Virus record (IMG/VR): IMGVR_UViG_3300032289_001637
Coordinates: 1-64,000 of that record
Length of the DNA: 64,000 bases
Source: a virus
Strand: one strand, 5' to 3'
In this document: positions 21,018 to 30,157 of the stretch, in pieces
How positions within the stretch are numbered: position 1 is the first letter of the stretch
How the letters are laid out: every line of letters starts with the position of its first letter
The notes under the pieces: model-generated
Seen by the model: only the letters and a program-made list of their open reading frames with translations
What the model was told of the DNA's origin: nothing
Databases searched by the model: none
Program-made: the position numbers and the translations under genes

Positions 21018-21267
21018 TGGTACGTCTTTCTGCATTAATAATTACTGTTAAAATTGTAACAATAAATTGAAATATAAACATTAAAATAAATCCTATTTGA
21101 TCTGTAGCAAGACCATACCATAGGGTAACTATTTGATACACCATCCAAGATGCTACCATAAACGCCACCTTTGTAACACTTGTTTTTAATGTTACTGCTA
21201 AAAGCATTGACAAATAAAATAAACTATAAGATGCAAAAATTATTAAAGACCAGATTGTTAAACTCAT
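21004..21267 (-). CDS. three-helix membrane protein
   Basis: 87 residues, mostly hydrophobic: three membrane segments at about residues 4-25, 31-53 and 57-79, then a short charged tail. No family recognised. It lies in a unit that starts at the promoter at 21644-21672. Confidence 0.6.
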   Translation of the reverse strand: MSLTIWSLIIFASYSLFYLSMLLAVTLKTSVTKVAFMVASWMVYQIVTLWYGLATDQIGFILMFIFQFIVTILTVIINAERRTNENI

Positions 21268-21618
21268 TTAATACCTAAATATCCCCATCTCAACACCTTC
21301 TTGATGTTCCATGTATGTAGCAAATTTTGACAATGGCTCTTTTGGTAAACTAAAATATGCATAGTATGTTACATGCTCAATATTTTGTCTGACCCATTGT
21401 TCATTTATTTTAGAAAAAGAAACTTTGAATCCTTTTTGCTTTAAATAGTTTTCTGCAGAATTACAAAACGCTGCGGTAAAATTATTAATCTTGTGTGGTC
21501 CAAGACTCCAAACTTGTATTTGATTATTATCATTTGGAGTTGACAAAGCTACTGTCATTGCTCTCATAAATATTTCATAATCAGAGAACTCTTTTGTCCC
21601 CTCAACTACAATAACCAT
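21268..21618 (-). CDS. hypothetical protein, possibly SLOG-like
   Basis: 116 residues. The start (VIVVEGTKEFSDYEIFMRA) and the LGPHKINNF...AENYLKQKGFKV region resemble the Rossmann-like SLOG/DUF2493 layout, but the usual GG-x-GAD motif is missing, so this is a weak match. It is the first gene after a consensus promoter, with AAAAGG before the ATG. Confidence 0.55.
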   Translation of the reverse strand: MVIVVEGTKEFSDYEIFMRAMTVALSTPNDNNQIQVWSLGPHKINNFTAAFCNSAENYLKQKGFKVSFSKINEQWVRQNIEHVTYYAYFSLPKEPLSKFATYMEHQEGVEMGIFRY

Positions 21619-21643
21619 CGTAAATCCTTTTCTATTAAATACT

Positions 21644-21672
21644 ATTATACATTTTTATTTGGATAATGTCAA
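21644..21672 (-). promoter_or_regulatory. perfect-consensus SigA-type promoter
   Basis: Minus strand: TTGACA (21672-21667), a 17-nt spacer, TATAAT (21649-21644). It has a leader of about 20 nt with AAAAGG before the ATG at 21618. It drives the 21618 gene, the membrane protein, WhiB and SSB. Confidence 0.9.
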
Positions 21673-21679
21673 CTTTAAA

Positions 21680-22042
21680 CTAGCTACTTATAGTATCAAT
21701 TATTGAAAGAAGGTTGTTTACTTCTTTTTCAGAAAGGTCAAATACGTTTACCCTTTCAGCATTTTCGTTAAGAATTCTTCCATCTTTACTGACATTTGCA
21801 GTATATAGAATGTTGTCTATAACCCAATACGCACTATTATCTTGGATTGCCACCCTTACAGTATTTTCATCTAAAACTTTACGCATTTGACTTTTTTTAG
21901 AAAATCCTTTAAATGATACGGAAAAATCTTCTTCTATATTTTCTTTAACTATAGAGTTAATTATTACAATTAAGTTTACTGCAAAAAAGTTTATAGCAAT
22001 TAAACATGCCGATATTCTTTCCAAGGGAGATAGTTTTTTCAT
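21680..22042 (-). CDS. membrane-anchored hypothetical protein
   Basis: 120 residues: one membrane segment (about residues 11-31), then a soluble domain of about 85 residues with beta-strand pattern. Not recognised. It ends just before the promoter at 21644. Confidence 0.6.
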   Translation of the reverse strand: MKKLSPLERISACLIAINFFAVNLIVIINSIVKENIEEDFSVSFKGFSKKSQMRKVLDENTVRVAIQDNSAYWVIDNILYTANVSKDGRILNENAERVNVFDLSEKEVNNLLSIIDTISS

Positions 22043-22053
22043 ATAGCCTCCAA

Positions 22054-23370
22054 TTATTTATAAAAAGAAAACGGTGAGTCTTTCCAAGTATCATCTGATT
22101 TAGATGCTCTTGCATTTTGAATTGCCTTCCACTTTTGTGTTGACCAAGCAAAGCCAGAATCTCCACCCCAAAGTAGCCATGCTATTTTTCCATTTGATGG
22201 ACGTTCTGCATTATCCCAGTCCTTGCCTTTTTTATCTACTTCATGTCTAGAAAAGAAAGAGTACATTCTTGCAACAGTTTCAGGACTTAAGTCTCTACCA
22301 TTAACTAAATCACGAGCACGAGCAACTCCTACTGCAGTTCCACCTCTACCAAACTTTGCTCTAAGTTCAAGACCTCTTCTAGCATTGTTAGCCATAGACT
22401 CGGTTGGTTTTAGATCAATATCAGAAACGTCTCTCTTTTCTACATCGTATCCTTTTCTTTTAGATTTTGGCTTCCATTCTTCTGGAAGCAAATCTGTTCT
22501 ACCAAGTGCTTCTGCTCTTCTTATAATGTGATTACGAGCCCTTGCATAATTTGATGCACGACCAACTGCCTGGACTGCATTACTTAGATCTGCTGCAGTA
22601 ACAATTGGAAAAGATCCATCTGGCAAAGCCATATCTCTACGAGCTAACATCTGTCTTTCTTTATCAGAATAATCTTTTTTACCCATTGAATGTTGTGGGC
22701 AATTTTTGTCATTGCAATCTTCCATTGAATGAGGTCTTGTATTTGGAACATCATCATTGCCAATAACGCCATCTTCTGATTTTGAAGTTGATACTCTTAA
22801 AGTGTCTACTCTGTGACCAACCAAAGTTTCTGTTGGCTTTCCATCTCTATAAATTCTAATAAGTGCTGCTGGATTATCTGGGGTTCCTGTAATTGTAAAA
22901 TCAGAATTAGGAACATTGATAGAACCATTTCTAACAACTCTTACAACTTTTCCTCTTGCAGTACCACCGCTAGAGTTCCAAGAAACCATTTGACCAACTC
23001 TAACTGAATCAGCTTTTGACATTTCAGGAATCATTTCCATAAATTCTTCTCCAGAATTTTTCATGTCAGCATTTACATAACCATCTGGAATTACTGCAAG
23101 TCTGCAAGCACCCTCTTCTTCAATTTGCTGTGAGATAATTGCACAAGAAACTGCAGATTTATGAAGTGCACAGTTTCCACACTTAACACCAATAGAAGCA
23201 TTTTGATTTGTAGAACCATCTTCATAACCAATCCAAATGCCTTCTGACTGATCTAGTGGTCCAAGTTCTTCTGTTAATTTTAATAATGAATCTGCAAAGG
23301 CTTTTTCATCTTCTGAAAGCATGTTATAAAGGGGTTCGCCTTCCCATTCTGCTGACTTAATAATATCCAT
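22054..23370 (-). CDS. multidomain phage protein (Tudor-like plus DUF6582-like)
   Basis: 438 residues with several parts. Residues about 40-100 have cysteines (CGNCALH...C...C) that could hold a metal. Residues about 140-200 (VRVGQMVSWNSSGGTARGKV...HRVDTL) look like the DUF2945/hypervirulence-associated Tudor domain. Residues about 255-300 resemble DUF6582 (a domain often on phage capsid-protease proteins). Residues about 325-425 form a conserved C-terminal phage block with WGGDSGFAWS. Domain mixtures like this occur on capsid maturation or portal-linked proteins, but no protease residues are seen here. Confidence 0.6.
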   Translation of the reverse strand: MDIIKSAEWEGEPLYNMLSEDEKAFADSLLKLTEELGPLDQSEGIWIGYEDGSTNQNASIGVKCGNCALHKSAVSCAIISQQIEEEGACRLAVIPDGYVNADMKNSGEEFMEMIPEMSKADSVRVGQMVSWNSSGGTARGKVVRVVRNGSINVPNSDFTITGTPDNPAALIRIYRDGKPTETLVGHRVDTLRVSTSKSEDGVIGNDDVPNTRPHSMEDCNDKNCPQHSMGKKDYSDKERQMLARRDMALPDGSFPIVTAADLSNAVQAVGRASNYARARNHIIRRAEALGRTDLLPEEWKPKSKRKGYDVEKRDVSDIDLKPTESMANNARRGLELRAKFGRGGTAVGVARARDLVNGRDLSPETVARMYSFFSRHEVDKKGKDWDNAERPSNGKIAWLLWGGDSGFAWSTQKWKAIQNARASKSDDTWKDSPFSFYK

Positions 23371-23385
23371 AACTACTATTATATC

Positions 23386-23745
23386 TTATCTTTGCTCATA
23401 ATGTGCTAACAATGTTTCAAGAAAAAATCTTTCATCATCAGTAAAATTATTTATATTTTCTTTTATTGAGTCTACTTGTTCTGGAGTTACTCCAACAATT
23501 GTCTGCCCCTCAGTAAATACTATATCTATTACATCTTGCATCCAAAGACTTGATGCTAATTCTCCAACAGCTTCATAGTGTGCATAATATAATTCTGGAT
23601 AAAGCTCTTTACACTTTGAAGTAACCTTGTATGTAAACTGATCTGATATAGAATCATACCCCATAATTTCCATAGCACCTATTTCAATTAGATACTCAAT
23701 CATTTCAGATAACTCTTGATTATCAATATCCTCATTATCTTCCAT
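23386..23745 (-). CDS. acidic hypothetical protein
   Basis: 119 residues, acidic and helical, with a winged-helix-like pattern (LIEIGAMEIMGYDSISDQFTY, then a long helix). Not recognised. Its start overlaps the end of the IMPDH-like gene by 11 nt. Confidence 0.6.
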   Translation of the reverse strand: MEDNEDIDNQELSEMIEYLIEIGAMEIMGYDSISDQFTYKVTSKCKELYPELYYAHYEAVGELASSLWMQDVIDIVFTEGQTIVGVTPEQVDSIKENINNFTDDERFFLETLLAHYEQR

Positions 23746-24766
23746 GGGGTAATGACTCCTTTACAGATAGTGGTGACACTCTTGTATACATAGAATCTTT
23801 ATACAGTTCATGAAGAAAGTCAACTCCAGAGTAAGAGCAGCCACTTCCAAGCCCACCTTTAATGTCTTTAATTACATCCTTTACAGATCCTTTATAAGCA
23901 ATCTTTGTAGATATTCCTTCTGCAACTGCAATGTCTTTATCTTTGTTCGCTTCTTTACTAGCCATTCCTCTAAAAGATTTAAATTTCTTATCCCCCTCAA
24001 AGTATAGATCTCCAGGAGACTCTTCAGTACCTGCCAACATTGATCCTAGCATTACAGCATCTGCTCCTGCAGCAAAAGCTTTTACCATATCTCCAGTACT
24101 TCTAATTCCACCATCTGCTATGATTCCAGCATTTAAGTTAAACTTATCTTTTGCTTCTCGGATGTTTATAATTGAAGATAGTGTTGGAATACCATGTCCA
24201 GATACTATTCTTGTAGTGCACATGCTACCCCCACCAATGCCTACTCTAATAGAATCTGCACCTGCAATATCTAGGGCTATAAATCCCTCTATGGTAGAAA
24301 CATTTCCAGCCATAATATGAACAGAATTTCCTACAATATTTTTAAGCCTAGCAACTGCATCAATAGCCATCTTACTATGACCATTTGCAGTGTCAACTAA
24401 TAGCATAGAGGCTCCTGCCAAAATAAGCTTTTCTACATGCTCCTGAATAAATGTAGAAGATAGTGCTGCACCAACAGGCAGTTTTAGATCGCTGTGATTA
24501 TAAACTTCTTCAACCATTTTTATTTGATTTTTTGCAGACATGAATCTATGAATAATTCCAATTCCACCAGACTCTGCCATAGCAATAGCCATATCTCTTT
24601 CGCATACTGTATCCATTGGGGAAGCAATTACGGGTAAGTTTAGCAATAAGCTTCCACCAATAGGCATAGCAGTATCTACAGAACTTCTACTAACAACTTC
24701 TGAATATTGTGGAACCATTAATATATCATCAAAGCAAATATAGTTATTTGCTAAATATTCTTTCAT
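23735..24766 (-). CDS. IMPDH/GMP reductase family enzyme without CBS domains
   Basis: 343 residues, a full (beta/alpha)8 barrel of the IMPDH/GMPR family. FDDILMVPQYS (12-22) and SPMDTV (49-54) are IMPDH-like. The catalytic loop is GGGSMCTTR with Cys183. IADGGIRSTGD (216-226) and MLGSMLAGTEESPG (239-252) bind the nucleotide phosphate. The CBS pair is absent, and the length equals GMP reductase. The flap (KEANKDKDIAVAEG, 271-284) lacks the Arg-Tyr dyad of IMPDH. It could make XMP from IMP or recycle GMP to IMP. Either way it acts on the guanine pool. Confidence 0.88.
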   Translation of the reverse strand: MKEYLANNYICFDDILMVPQYSEVVSRSSVDTAMPIGGSLLLNLPVIASPMDTVCERDMAIAMAESGGIGIIHRFMSAKNQIKMVEEVYNHSDLKLPVGAALSSTFIQEHVEKLILAGASMLLVDTANGHSKMAIDAVARLKNIVGNSVHIMAGNVSTIEGFIALDIAGADSIRVGIGGGSMCTTRIVSGHGIPTLSSIINIREAKDKFNLNAGIIADGGIRSTGDMVKAFAAGADAVMLGSMLAGTEESPGDLYFEGDKKFKSFRGMASKEANKDKDIAVAEGISTKIAYKGSVKDVIKDIKGGLGSGCSYSGVDFLHELYKDSMYTRVSPLSVKESLPHGR

Positions 24767-24769
24767 AGA

Positions 24770-25855
24770 CTACTTCCATTTCTTAATCGTATTAATTATA
24801 TGCATTTTTTCTTTATCTGTCAACCACCATCCAACTGGTATATTTAACTGATTTTCATTAAAAAAGTCTAATCCAGGAAGTGGTCCTTCTTTAAATTCCA
24901 AGGTACAAGTATTATGATCATTTCTATGATGAGTAGGACTTGAAACAATTCTATTATCTAGCAAATATTTCATAAAGTTTTCTCTGTTAACATTATTTAA
25001 AATTATTGGGAATATCCAATATGAGCAAGTTTCATCAAATGGTAGTACTGTGATGTGGTCTAATCCAGAAAGTTCATCGCAGAATAGTTTTGCATTCTTT
25101 CTGCTTTCTTTAACTGCATTATTAGCATATTCAATGTTAGCAAGTCCGATAGTCGCACAAACATCGTTCATATGATACTTAAATCCAGCTCTTTTTATAT
25201 CCTGTTTATATCTAAAACTTTCATTACTAGTTCTATCTAATCCAAACCATCTAAGATTTTTTGCTTCACGTTCTGTTTCTACTGGACAAATAATTGCTCC
25301 ACCATCAGAAGTTGTTAAAAACTTAATAGCCTGAAAGCTATAGCAGATATAATCTCCTCTTTCAACATCTTTTGTTTCAAAAGTATCCCAACAATGTGCT
25401 GCATCTTCGATAACTGGAATTCCAAAAGACTTTAATTTTTTGTAGTCTGGAATTCTACCAGCCCAGTTAACTGCAATAATTACTTTTGTTTTTTTTGTAA
25501 TTAATTTTTCAACGCTATCTGGATCAATAAGACCTGTTAAAGAATCTACATCTGCCCATCTAATTTTTGCACCACGATGTATAGCACCTATCTGTGTTGC
25601 AAAGCATGTCATTGGTGTTGATATAATTTCGTCACCTGGATTAACATTGCATAGCTCTACTGCTAAGTTTATTGCACTAGTTCCAGAATTTACTGTGACT
25701 GGCTTAGTCTTAGCAGTATTCAAAGAACGCCATAGAGCATCTTCAAAGAGTTCAACCCTATGACCCTGTGCAACATATCCAGAAGATAATACTGGATCTA
25801 ACATTTTTGTAGCATCTGGAGACATTGTTACTTGAAATAGTTCAATGTTTTTCAT
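24770..25855 (-). CDS. DegT/DnrJ/EryC1-family sugar aminotransferase
   Basis: 361 residues, a PLP-dependent fold-I enzyme. VNSGTSAINLA, ISTPMTCFAT, VIEDAAHCWDT and SFQAIKFLTTSDGGAI (with the Schiff-base Lys) are the family blocks in order. Such enzymes put an amino group on a keto-sugar nucleotide, which the RmlB-like product of the upstream gene could supply. It shares a base with the acyltransferase gene (TAATG), making a four-gene aminosugar block. Confidence 0.92.
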   Translation of the reverse strand: MKNIELFQVTMSPDATKMLDPVLSSGYVAQGHRVELFEDALWRSLNTAKTKPVTVNSGTSAINLAVELCNVNPGDEIISTPMTCFATQIGAIHRGAKIRWADVDSLTGLIDPDSVEKLITKKTKVIIAVNWAGRIPDYKKLKSFGIPVIEDAAHCWDTFETKDVERGDYICYSFQAIKFLTTSDGGAIICPVETEREAKNLRWFGLDRTSNESFRYKQDIKRAGFKYHMNDVCATIGLANIEYANNAVKESRKNAKLFCDELSGLDHITVLPFDETCSYWIFPIILNNVNRENFMKYLLDNRIVSSPTHHRNDHNTCTLEFKEGPLPGLDFFNENQLNIPVGWWLTDKEKMHIINTIKKWK

Positions 25856-26616
25856 TACGCCTTCCTAAATTTAGCTTTTGCATTAAATAACCATTTGTTT
25901 ATTTTAATCTCACCATTACTATTTGTTTTTGTATAAGTTCTATCTGTAATATTATAGTAGGTTATTCCAGACTGTTTAATATCTGGGGTACTATATACAA
26001 CCTTGAACATATCTTTATCTAAGTTAAACTTATTACATCCTTCTTCAACAAGTTTTTCCATTCTTAAAAACTTTTCAGATTCTGTTTTATTTATCCAGGG
26101 CAAACCAGTTTTATGAGTAATATTCACTGCTGGATTACCACCATATACAGAATTTTCTTCCATGTTTTTTATAACAACAGACCCAAGCATAGCCATTGAT
26201 TTATCTTTTGCAATTATTGGGGAAACAAAACATTCTCCAACAAACCAAACATCATTTCCAATTATTAACTCTGACTCTTTTTCATACAGGCATCCTTCTG
26301 TAACATCCCCATGTCTGATATGAGAGTACAGTCCAGATCCTATTCCTACTCCAAGAAAGTCTCCTGCCCAAAGCTTTCCAGTTCCATCAAGAACCACCCT
26401 CTCTCCAACCCAAGTAGCTTCCCCTAGCCTGACTACTCCACTAGCATTAATAAAACAATTTCTATTAATCTTTGAGTAATCTCCGATAAAAAGATCTCCA
26501 CCCCCAAGGATTTTTACACCCTCACCAATTTCAACATTGTCTCCAATTTCAAATGAATTAAATTCTCCAATGAATTCAACCGAACTATGAATTTTTGTAT
26601 TGTATCCTATTTTCAT
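25855..26616 (-). CDS. left-handed beta-helix (hexapeptide) acyltransferase
   Basis: 253 residues with a long run of hexapeptide turns between about residues 10 and 180 (IGDNVEIGEGVKI, IGDYSKI, IGNDVWFVGECFVSP) ending VYGGNPAV, as in WbbJ/Maa-type O- or N-acetyltransferases. A C-terminal extension of about 70 residues is unassigned. Placed after the aminotransferase, it probably N-acylates the aminosugar. Confidence 0.88.
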   Translation of the reverse strand: MKIGYNTKIHSSVEFIGEFNSFEIGDNVEIGEGVKILGGGDLFIGDYSKINRNCFINASGVVRLGEATWVGERVVLDGTGKLWAGDFLGVGIGSGLYSHIRHGDVTEGCLYEKESELIIGNDVWFVGECFVSPIIAKDKSMAMLGSVVIKNMEENSVYGGNPAVNITHKTGLPWINKTESEKFLRMEKLVEEGCNKFNLDKDMFKVVYSTPDIKQSGITYYNITDRTYTKTNSNGEIKINKWLFNAKAKFRKA

Positions 26617-27344
26617 AATTCATCTCCTGAACTGTATGGATCTGGTCTGTTTCCAAGTTGCTGTGGATAAATACCTTTATATTGAGCAACACATTCATTT
26701 GCATGACACTTTCCAAAAGCTGCCTCTAGCTGCTGATACAAGTTTGCGTCTAAGGCAACAGTTTGTGGAGATGGAAATTTTATTCCTGCCTCTTTAAAAT
26801 TATTAAGTCTCCAAGAAACCTGGCTTGCGTCTACAGTGTTAGCTGGAGAAATAGAACCTTCTCTATGATTTAACATATTATTAAAATTATCTTCTAATGT
26901 TTCAAAACTAATAAAATCATTTGGATTATAGATAGAAACTTTACCATAAGAGTAAATTGAATTTGGATTATTGTTATAGAAATTAACAAGATTCTTTAAG
27001 TAATCTTTATACAAAGCATCATCATCACAAAGTATAAAAGCTATGTCAGCATCAGACTCTTGCATAGCTTCATTTAACATCTGCCCATGCTTACTTCCAC
27101 CCTGATTTTTCTTTTGTTCTGGAGAGTCTCCTGTTGCATAAAACTTAATTTTTTTTAAATATTTTTTAGAAAAAATTTCTTCAACTATTGGCTTTCCTAA
27201 ATAGTTTATTCCATCATCACAAAAAGCTACCTCCCAATTATGGTAAGACTGCCTTTTTATTGATTCTAAGGCAGTCTTAACCATATTAGGTCGTTCAAAA
27301 TATGCAAGCAATATTAAAACTTTCATATCTTTTTTTTTAGGCAT
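26613..27344 (-). CDS. family 2 glycosyltransferase
   Basis: 243 residues. It has a VLILLAYFERPNMV start, SIKRQSYHNWEVAFCDDG (GT2 nucleotide-binding), and FILCDDDALY (DxD metal site, about residue 106). The ATG at 27344 overlaps the stop of the RmlB-like gene (TAATG); longer in-frame starts lie inside that gene. It would transfer the sugar made by its neighbours. Confidence 0.88.
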   Translation of the reverse strand: MPKKKDMKVLILLAYFERPNMVKTALESIKRQSYHNWEVAFCDDGINYLGKPIVEEIFSKKYLKKIKFYATGDSPEQKKNQGGSKHGQMLNEAMQESDADIAFILCDDDALYKDYLKNLVNFYNNNPNSIYSYGKVSIYNPNDFISFETLEDNFNNMLNHREGSISPANTVDASQVSWRLNNFKEAGIKFPSPQTVALDANLYQQLEAAFGKCHANECVAQYKGIYPQQLGNRPDPYSSGDEL

Positions 27345-28357
27345 TACAGAGAAAGCCATTCTTCGTGCTTTAAAGTCCACTCTACAGTCTTCTGAATAGA
27401 TTCTTCAAGAGGTATTGGAAGCTTCCAACCAGTCTCAGAGATCTTCTTTCCATCCAGGGCATACCTTAAGTCATGACCTGGACGAGAAGAGTGGAAGTCT
27501 TCTAATTCATACCTCAATGGCTTCCCAACTGCTTTTGCAATCATCTGAGCCATTTCCAAGTTGTCTACTTCTCTTTCACCGACAATGTGAAATTTTGCTG
27601 GTACATTAGATTCTCCATATGCTGGGAAGTGTTGCTTAAGAACATGTAGAAGTCCATCTGCTTGATTACGAGCATGTAGATAAAAACGAGTTCCAATTTC
27701 TCCTTCTGGAGATGCATGTATCTTAACAGTTTCCCCATTAAGAACTTTTTTAATTACCATTGGCATAAACTTTTCTGTGTCTTGAGTTTCTCCAATAATA
27801 TTCATGGTATTAGTAATTGCAAGAGGAACTCCATAAGTCCTCCAGTATGAGAATGCAATGCTTTCTTGTGCTGCCTTTGAAGCGGAGTATGGATTGCTTG
27901 GGAAGAATTGGTCTACCCACTCTTTATGAGCATACCCCTTTGGAGCTGGACCATAAACTTCATCAGTTGAAATATGCAAGAACTTTTCTGGCTTTGCAAC
28001 TCTTGCCCAGTCAAGTAAATTACAAATTAAAGATACATTGTTTAATATAAAAGGAGTTGGCTCTTCTATGCTTCTATCAACATGACTTTCACTAGCTACA
28101 TTTATAACATAGTCAATTTTTCCAAACTGATGTGAAGTTACTGGAGAAATTGGTGCAGTCAAGTCTGTCTTAATAACTTTAATACGACTATAAGCATCTG
28201 GCAAGTCATCACATGCCACGTTTATTCTATCTGTCAAACCTTTATGTGTAAATGTTGTTGGACATACCACAAACCAGTCTGTATTAACTAAAATATGTCT
28301 AAGCACATGGCTACCAACAAATCCACTAGCACCTGTTAAAAGAACTCTTTTACTCAT
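27344..28357 (-). CDS. RmlB-like NAD-dependent sugar-nucleotide 4,6-dehydratase/epimerase
   Basis: 337 residues, an extended short-chain dehydrogenase. GASGFVG (9-15) binds NAD, STDEVYG carries the catalytic Thr-Asp-Glu of dehydratases, YSASK is the Tyr-x3-Lys pair, and RPGHDLRYA near residue 295 is typical of RmlB. It likely turns an NDP-hexose into the 4-keto-6-deoxy form for the aminotransferase. First gene of the block, 15 nt after the terminase gene. Confidence 0.9.
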   Translation of the reverse strand: MSKRVLLTGASGFVGSHVLRHILVNTDWFVVCPTTFTHKGLTDRINVACDDLPDAYSRIKVIKTDLTAPISPVTSHQFGKIDYVINVASESHVDRSIEEPTPFILNNVSLICNLLDWARVAKPEKFLHISTDEVYGPAPKGYAHKEWVDQFFPSNPYSASKAAQESIAFSYWRTYGVPLAITNTMNIIGETQDTEKFMPMVIKKVLNGETVKIHASPEGEIGTRFYLHARNQADGLLHVLKQHFPAYGESNVPAKFHIVGEREVDNLEMAQMIAKAVGKPLRYELEDFHSSRPGHDLRYALDGKKISETGWKLPIPLEESIQKTVEWTLKHEEWLSL

Positions 28358-28372
28358 GTTTTTCCTTTTCTG

Positions 28373-30157
28373 TTAAATTAAATTAAAATTTATGAGATAA
28401 TCTCTAATGTCTTCTGTCATCTCAGGTTTAGATTTTATCACATTATCAATATCTTTGTCAACTTTTGGACGAGATTTGTATGTATGAATTTCTACTTCCT
28501 GAATCTTTTCTCTTCTTGTATGGCTGATTGCATTGTATACAGATCCGCACATAGCATCTGCAAGGTCCTTAGACTTTTTTCTTGGGTGGTCAACTCTATT
28601 ATTATTCATAATTCTAAGCTCTTGCATTTCCTCAAGTAATAAATCTATTTGAGGCAAAACTATTCTTTCTTCATAAATAAGCATGGATAAGTCTTCGTAG
28701 TGTTTTTTAGCTACCGACAAAGTTTCTGTTTTTATTCCTACACTTGTTAAGTCTCTTTGAATATCAAAAGAATTCCATCGGTCAAAAGTTACTAAGCCAA
28801 GATTAAACCCAAGTCTCCTTAGATTAATAATCCAATTTTTTACTTCTGACAAATCTACTGGACCTTCTTTTTTTGGCTCCCAATAAACAATAGCATCAAC
28901 TACAATAAAAGGAACTACTTGCTCATACCCATTAAAAGATTGAAGACTTACCCACTTATCAACATGGCAAATAGAAACTGCACACTTATCATGCTTTTGT
29001 GCCAAGTCAGCATGAACGTAGTATGTAATTTCAGGATCTGGCTGAAAAGAGTGTTCTATTCTTTTTGAAACATCAATTGGATTAATTTTTTTAAATGCCA
29101 TAGATAGCTTTTCTCTATTCTTAAAGAATGCATCTGATGAAGTTGTTGGCATACATGCAAAACGCATTTGTGCATCAGCCATGTCAGTTAAGAATGCTAT
29201 CTTAAAGTCTTCGATATTTCTTGTTGGGTTAATTTCCCAAGTTGGTCTTTTTAATGCAAACACTCCAGGAATTCTGTATGAATTAATAACGTCTTCATCC
29301 CATTCAACAGTAAACTTATTATTTGGATCGTCTTCAGAAAGTAATGGGTTAATAATAAACTCATGTGACCTAAGAAGAGTTTCTTTTTCAGCAATTACAT
29401 CTTCATACCTTGTTGTAATAAAGTCACCCTTAAAACGAGGAAAAGATAGAAGTACTACCTTTCCATAATCTGGAAAACGTGAGTCTACAGATCCACGAAA
29501 TGCTTTATAAATATTGTCAGCAGTTTTAGCTTGATCATTTCCACTTGCAGATTCCATTGCAAAGCCAGAAATCTCATCCAAGATTGCAAGTATAAGGTTT
29601 AAGCCTTCAGCAGATTCTCTTTCAGAGTGTCCAGAATAAACTGTAATTGACTTATCAAATTCTATACTATCAATTTTTGGTGGATCAAACTTTCCTGCAA
29701 ACCAAGGTGATCCAGTAATTTTTGTCTTAAATCCTTTAAAAAAAACATTTTTTGCCTGTTGAGCATTGATAGCAACATTCATAATATCAATAGCATCATT
29801 GGTTGGCTTACCAAAATATCTTGATGGATCTTTTAAACATAATAGTTTATAAACTAAGTATGCACATCCAACTGTTGAAGAAAAGTCTTTTCCGCTACCC
29901 TTACCAAGCTGCATAATTATTTCATTTTTTGTATACTTCTTAAAATGTTCTTTACCTGCCTCTTCACCCATAAATCTAATTAAATCTTTTTCTTTGTAAA
30001 TTTGACTCATACATTCTACTAAAGTATATTGATACTCGGAAAGCGGTGGTTGATTTAAATATTTTTCACCTTCAACAAATGTTTTTGCATCTACTGGAGT
30101 TTCTGCAAATGGAGACTCGTCAAGAGCTTCCATAAACTCACTAATATCAATTGTCAA
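28373..30157 (-). CDS. terL: terminase large subunit
   Basis: 594 residues. The ATPase half has Walker A GKGSGKD (85-91) and Walker B ILAILDEISG (about residue 190). The nuclease half starts near residue 370 with YYVHADLAQ, which has the first acidic residue of the RNase-H-like site; further acidic residues follow (VTFDRW, and DAM near the end). It cuts and pumps DNA into the prohead. It overlaps the putative small subunit gene by 11 nt. Its place between replication and sugar genes, far from the tail operon, is unusual. Confidence 0.92.
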   Translation of the reverse strand: MTIDISEFMEALDESPFAETPVDAKTFVEGEKYLNQPPLSEYQYTLVECMSQIYKEKDLIRFMGEEAGKEHFKKYTKNEIIMQLGKGSGKDFSSTVGCAYLVYKLLCLKDPSRYFGKPTNDAIDIMNVAINAQQAKNVFFKGFKTKITGSPWFAGKFDPPKIDSIEFDKSITVYSGHSERESAEGLNLILAILDEISGFAMESASGNDQAKTADNIYKAFRGSVDSRFPDYGKVVLLSFPRFKGDFITTRYEDVIAEKETLLRSHEFIINPLLSEDDPNNKFTVEWDEDVINSYRIPGVFALKRPTWEINPTRNIEDFKIAFLTDMADAQMRFACMPTTSSDAFFKNREKLSMAFKKINPIDVSKRIEHSFQPDPEITYYVHADLAQKHDKCAVSICHVDKWVSLQSFNGYEQVVPFIVVDAIVYWEPKKEGPVDLSEVKNWIINLRRLGFNLGLVTFDRWNSFDIQRDLTSVGIKTETLSVAKKHYEDLSMLIYEERIVLPQIDLLLEEMQELRIMNNNRVDHPRKKSKDLADAMCGSVYNAISHTRREKIQEVEIHTYKSRPKVDKDIDNVIKSKPEMTEDIRDYLINFNLI

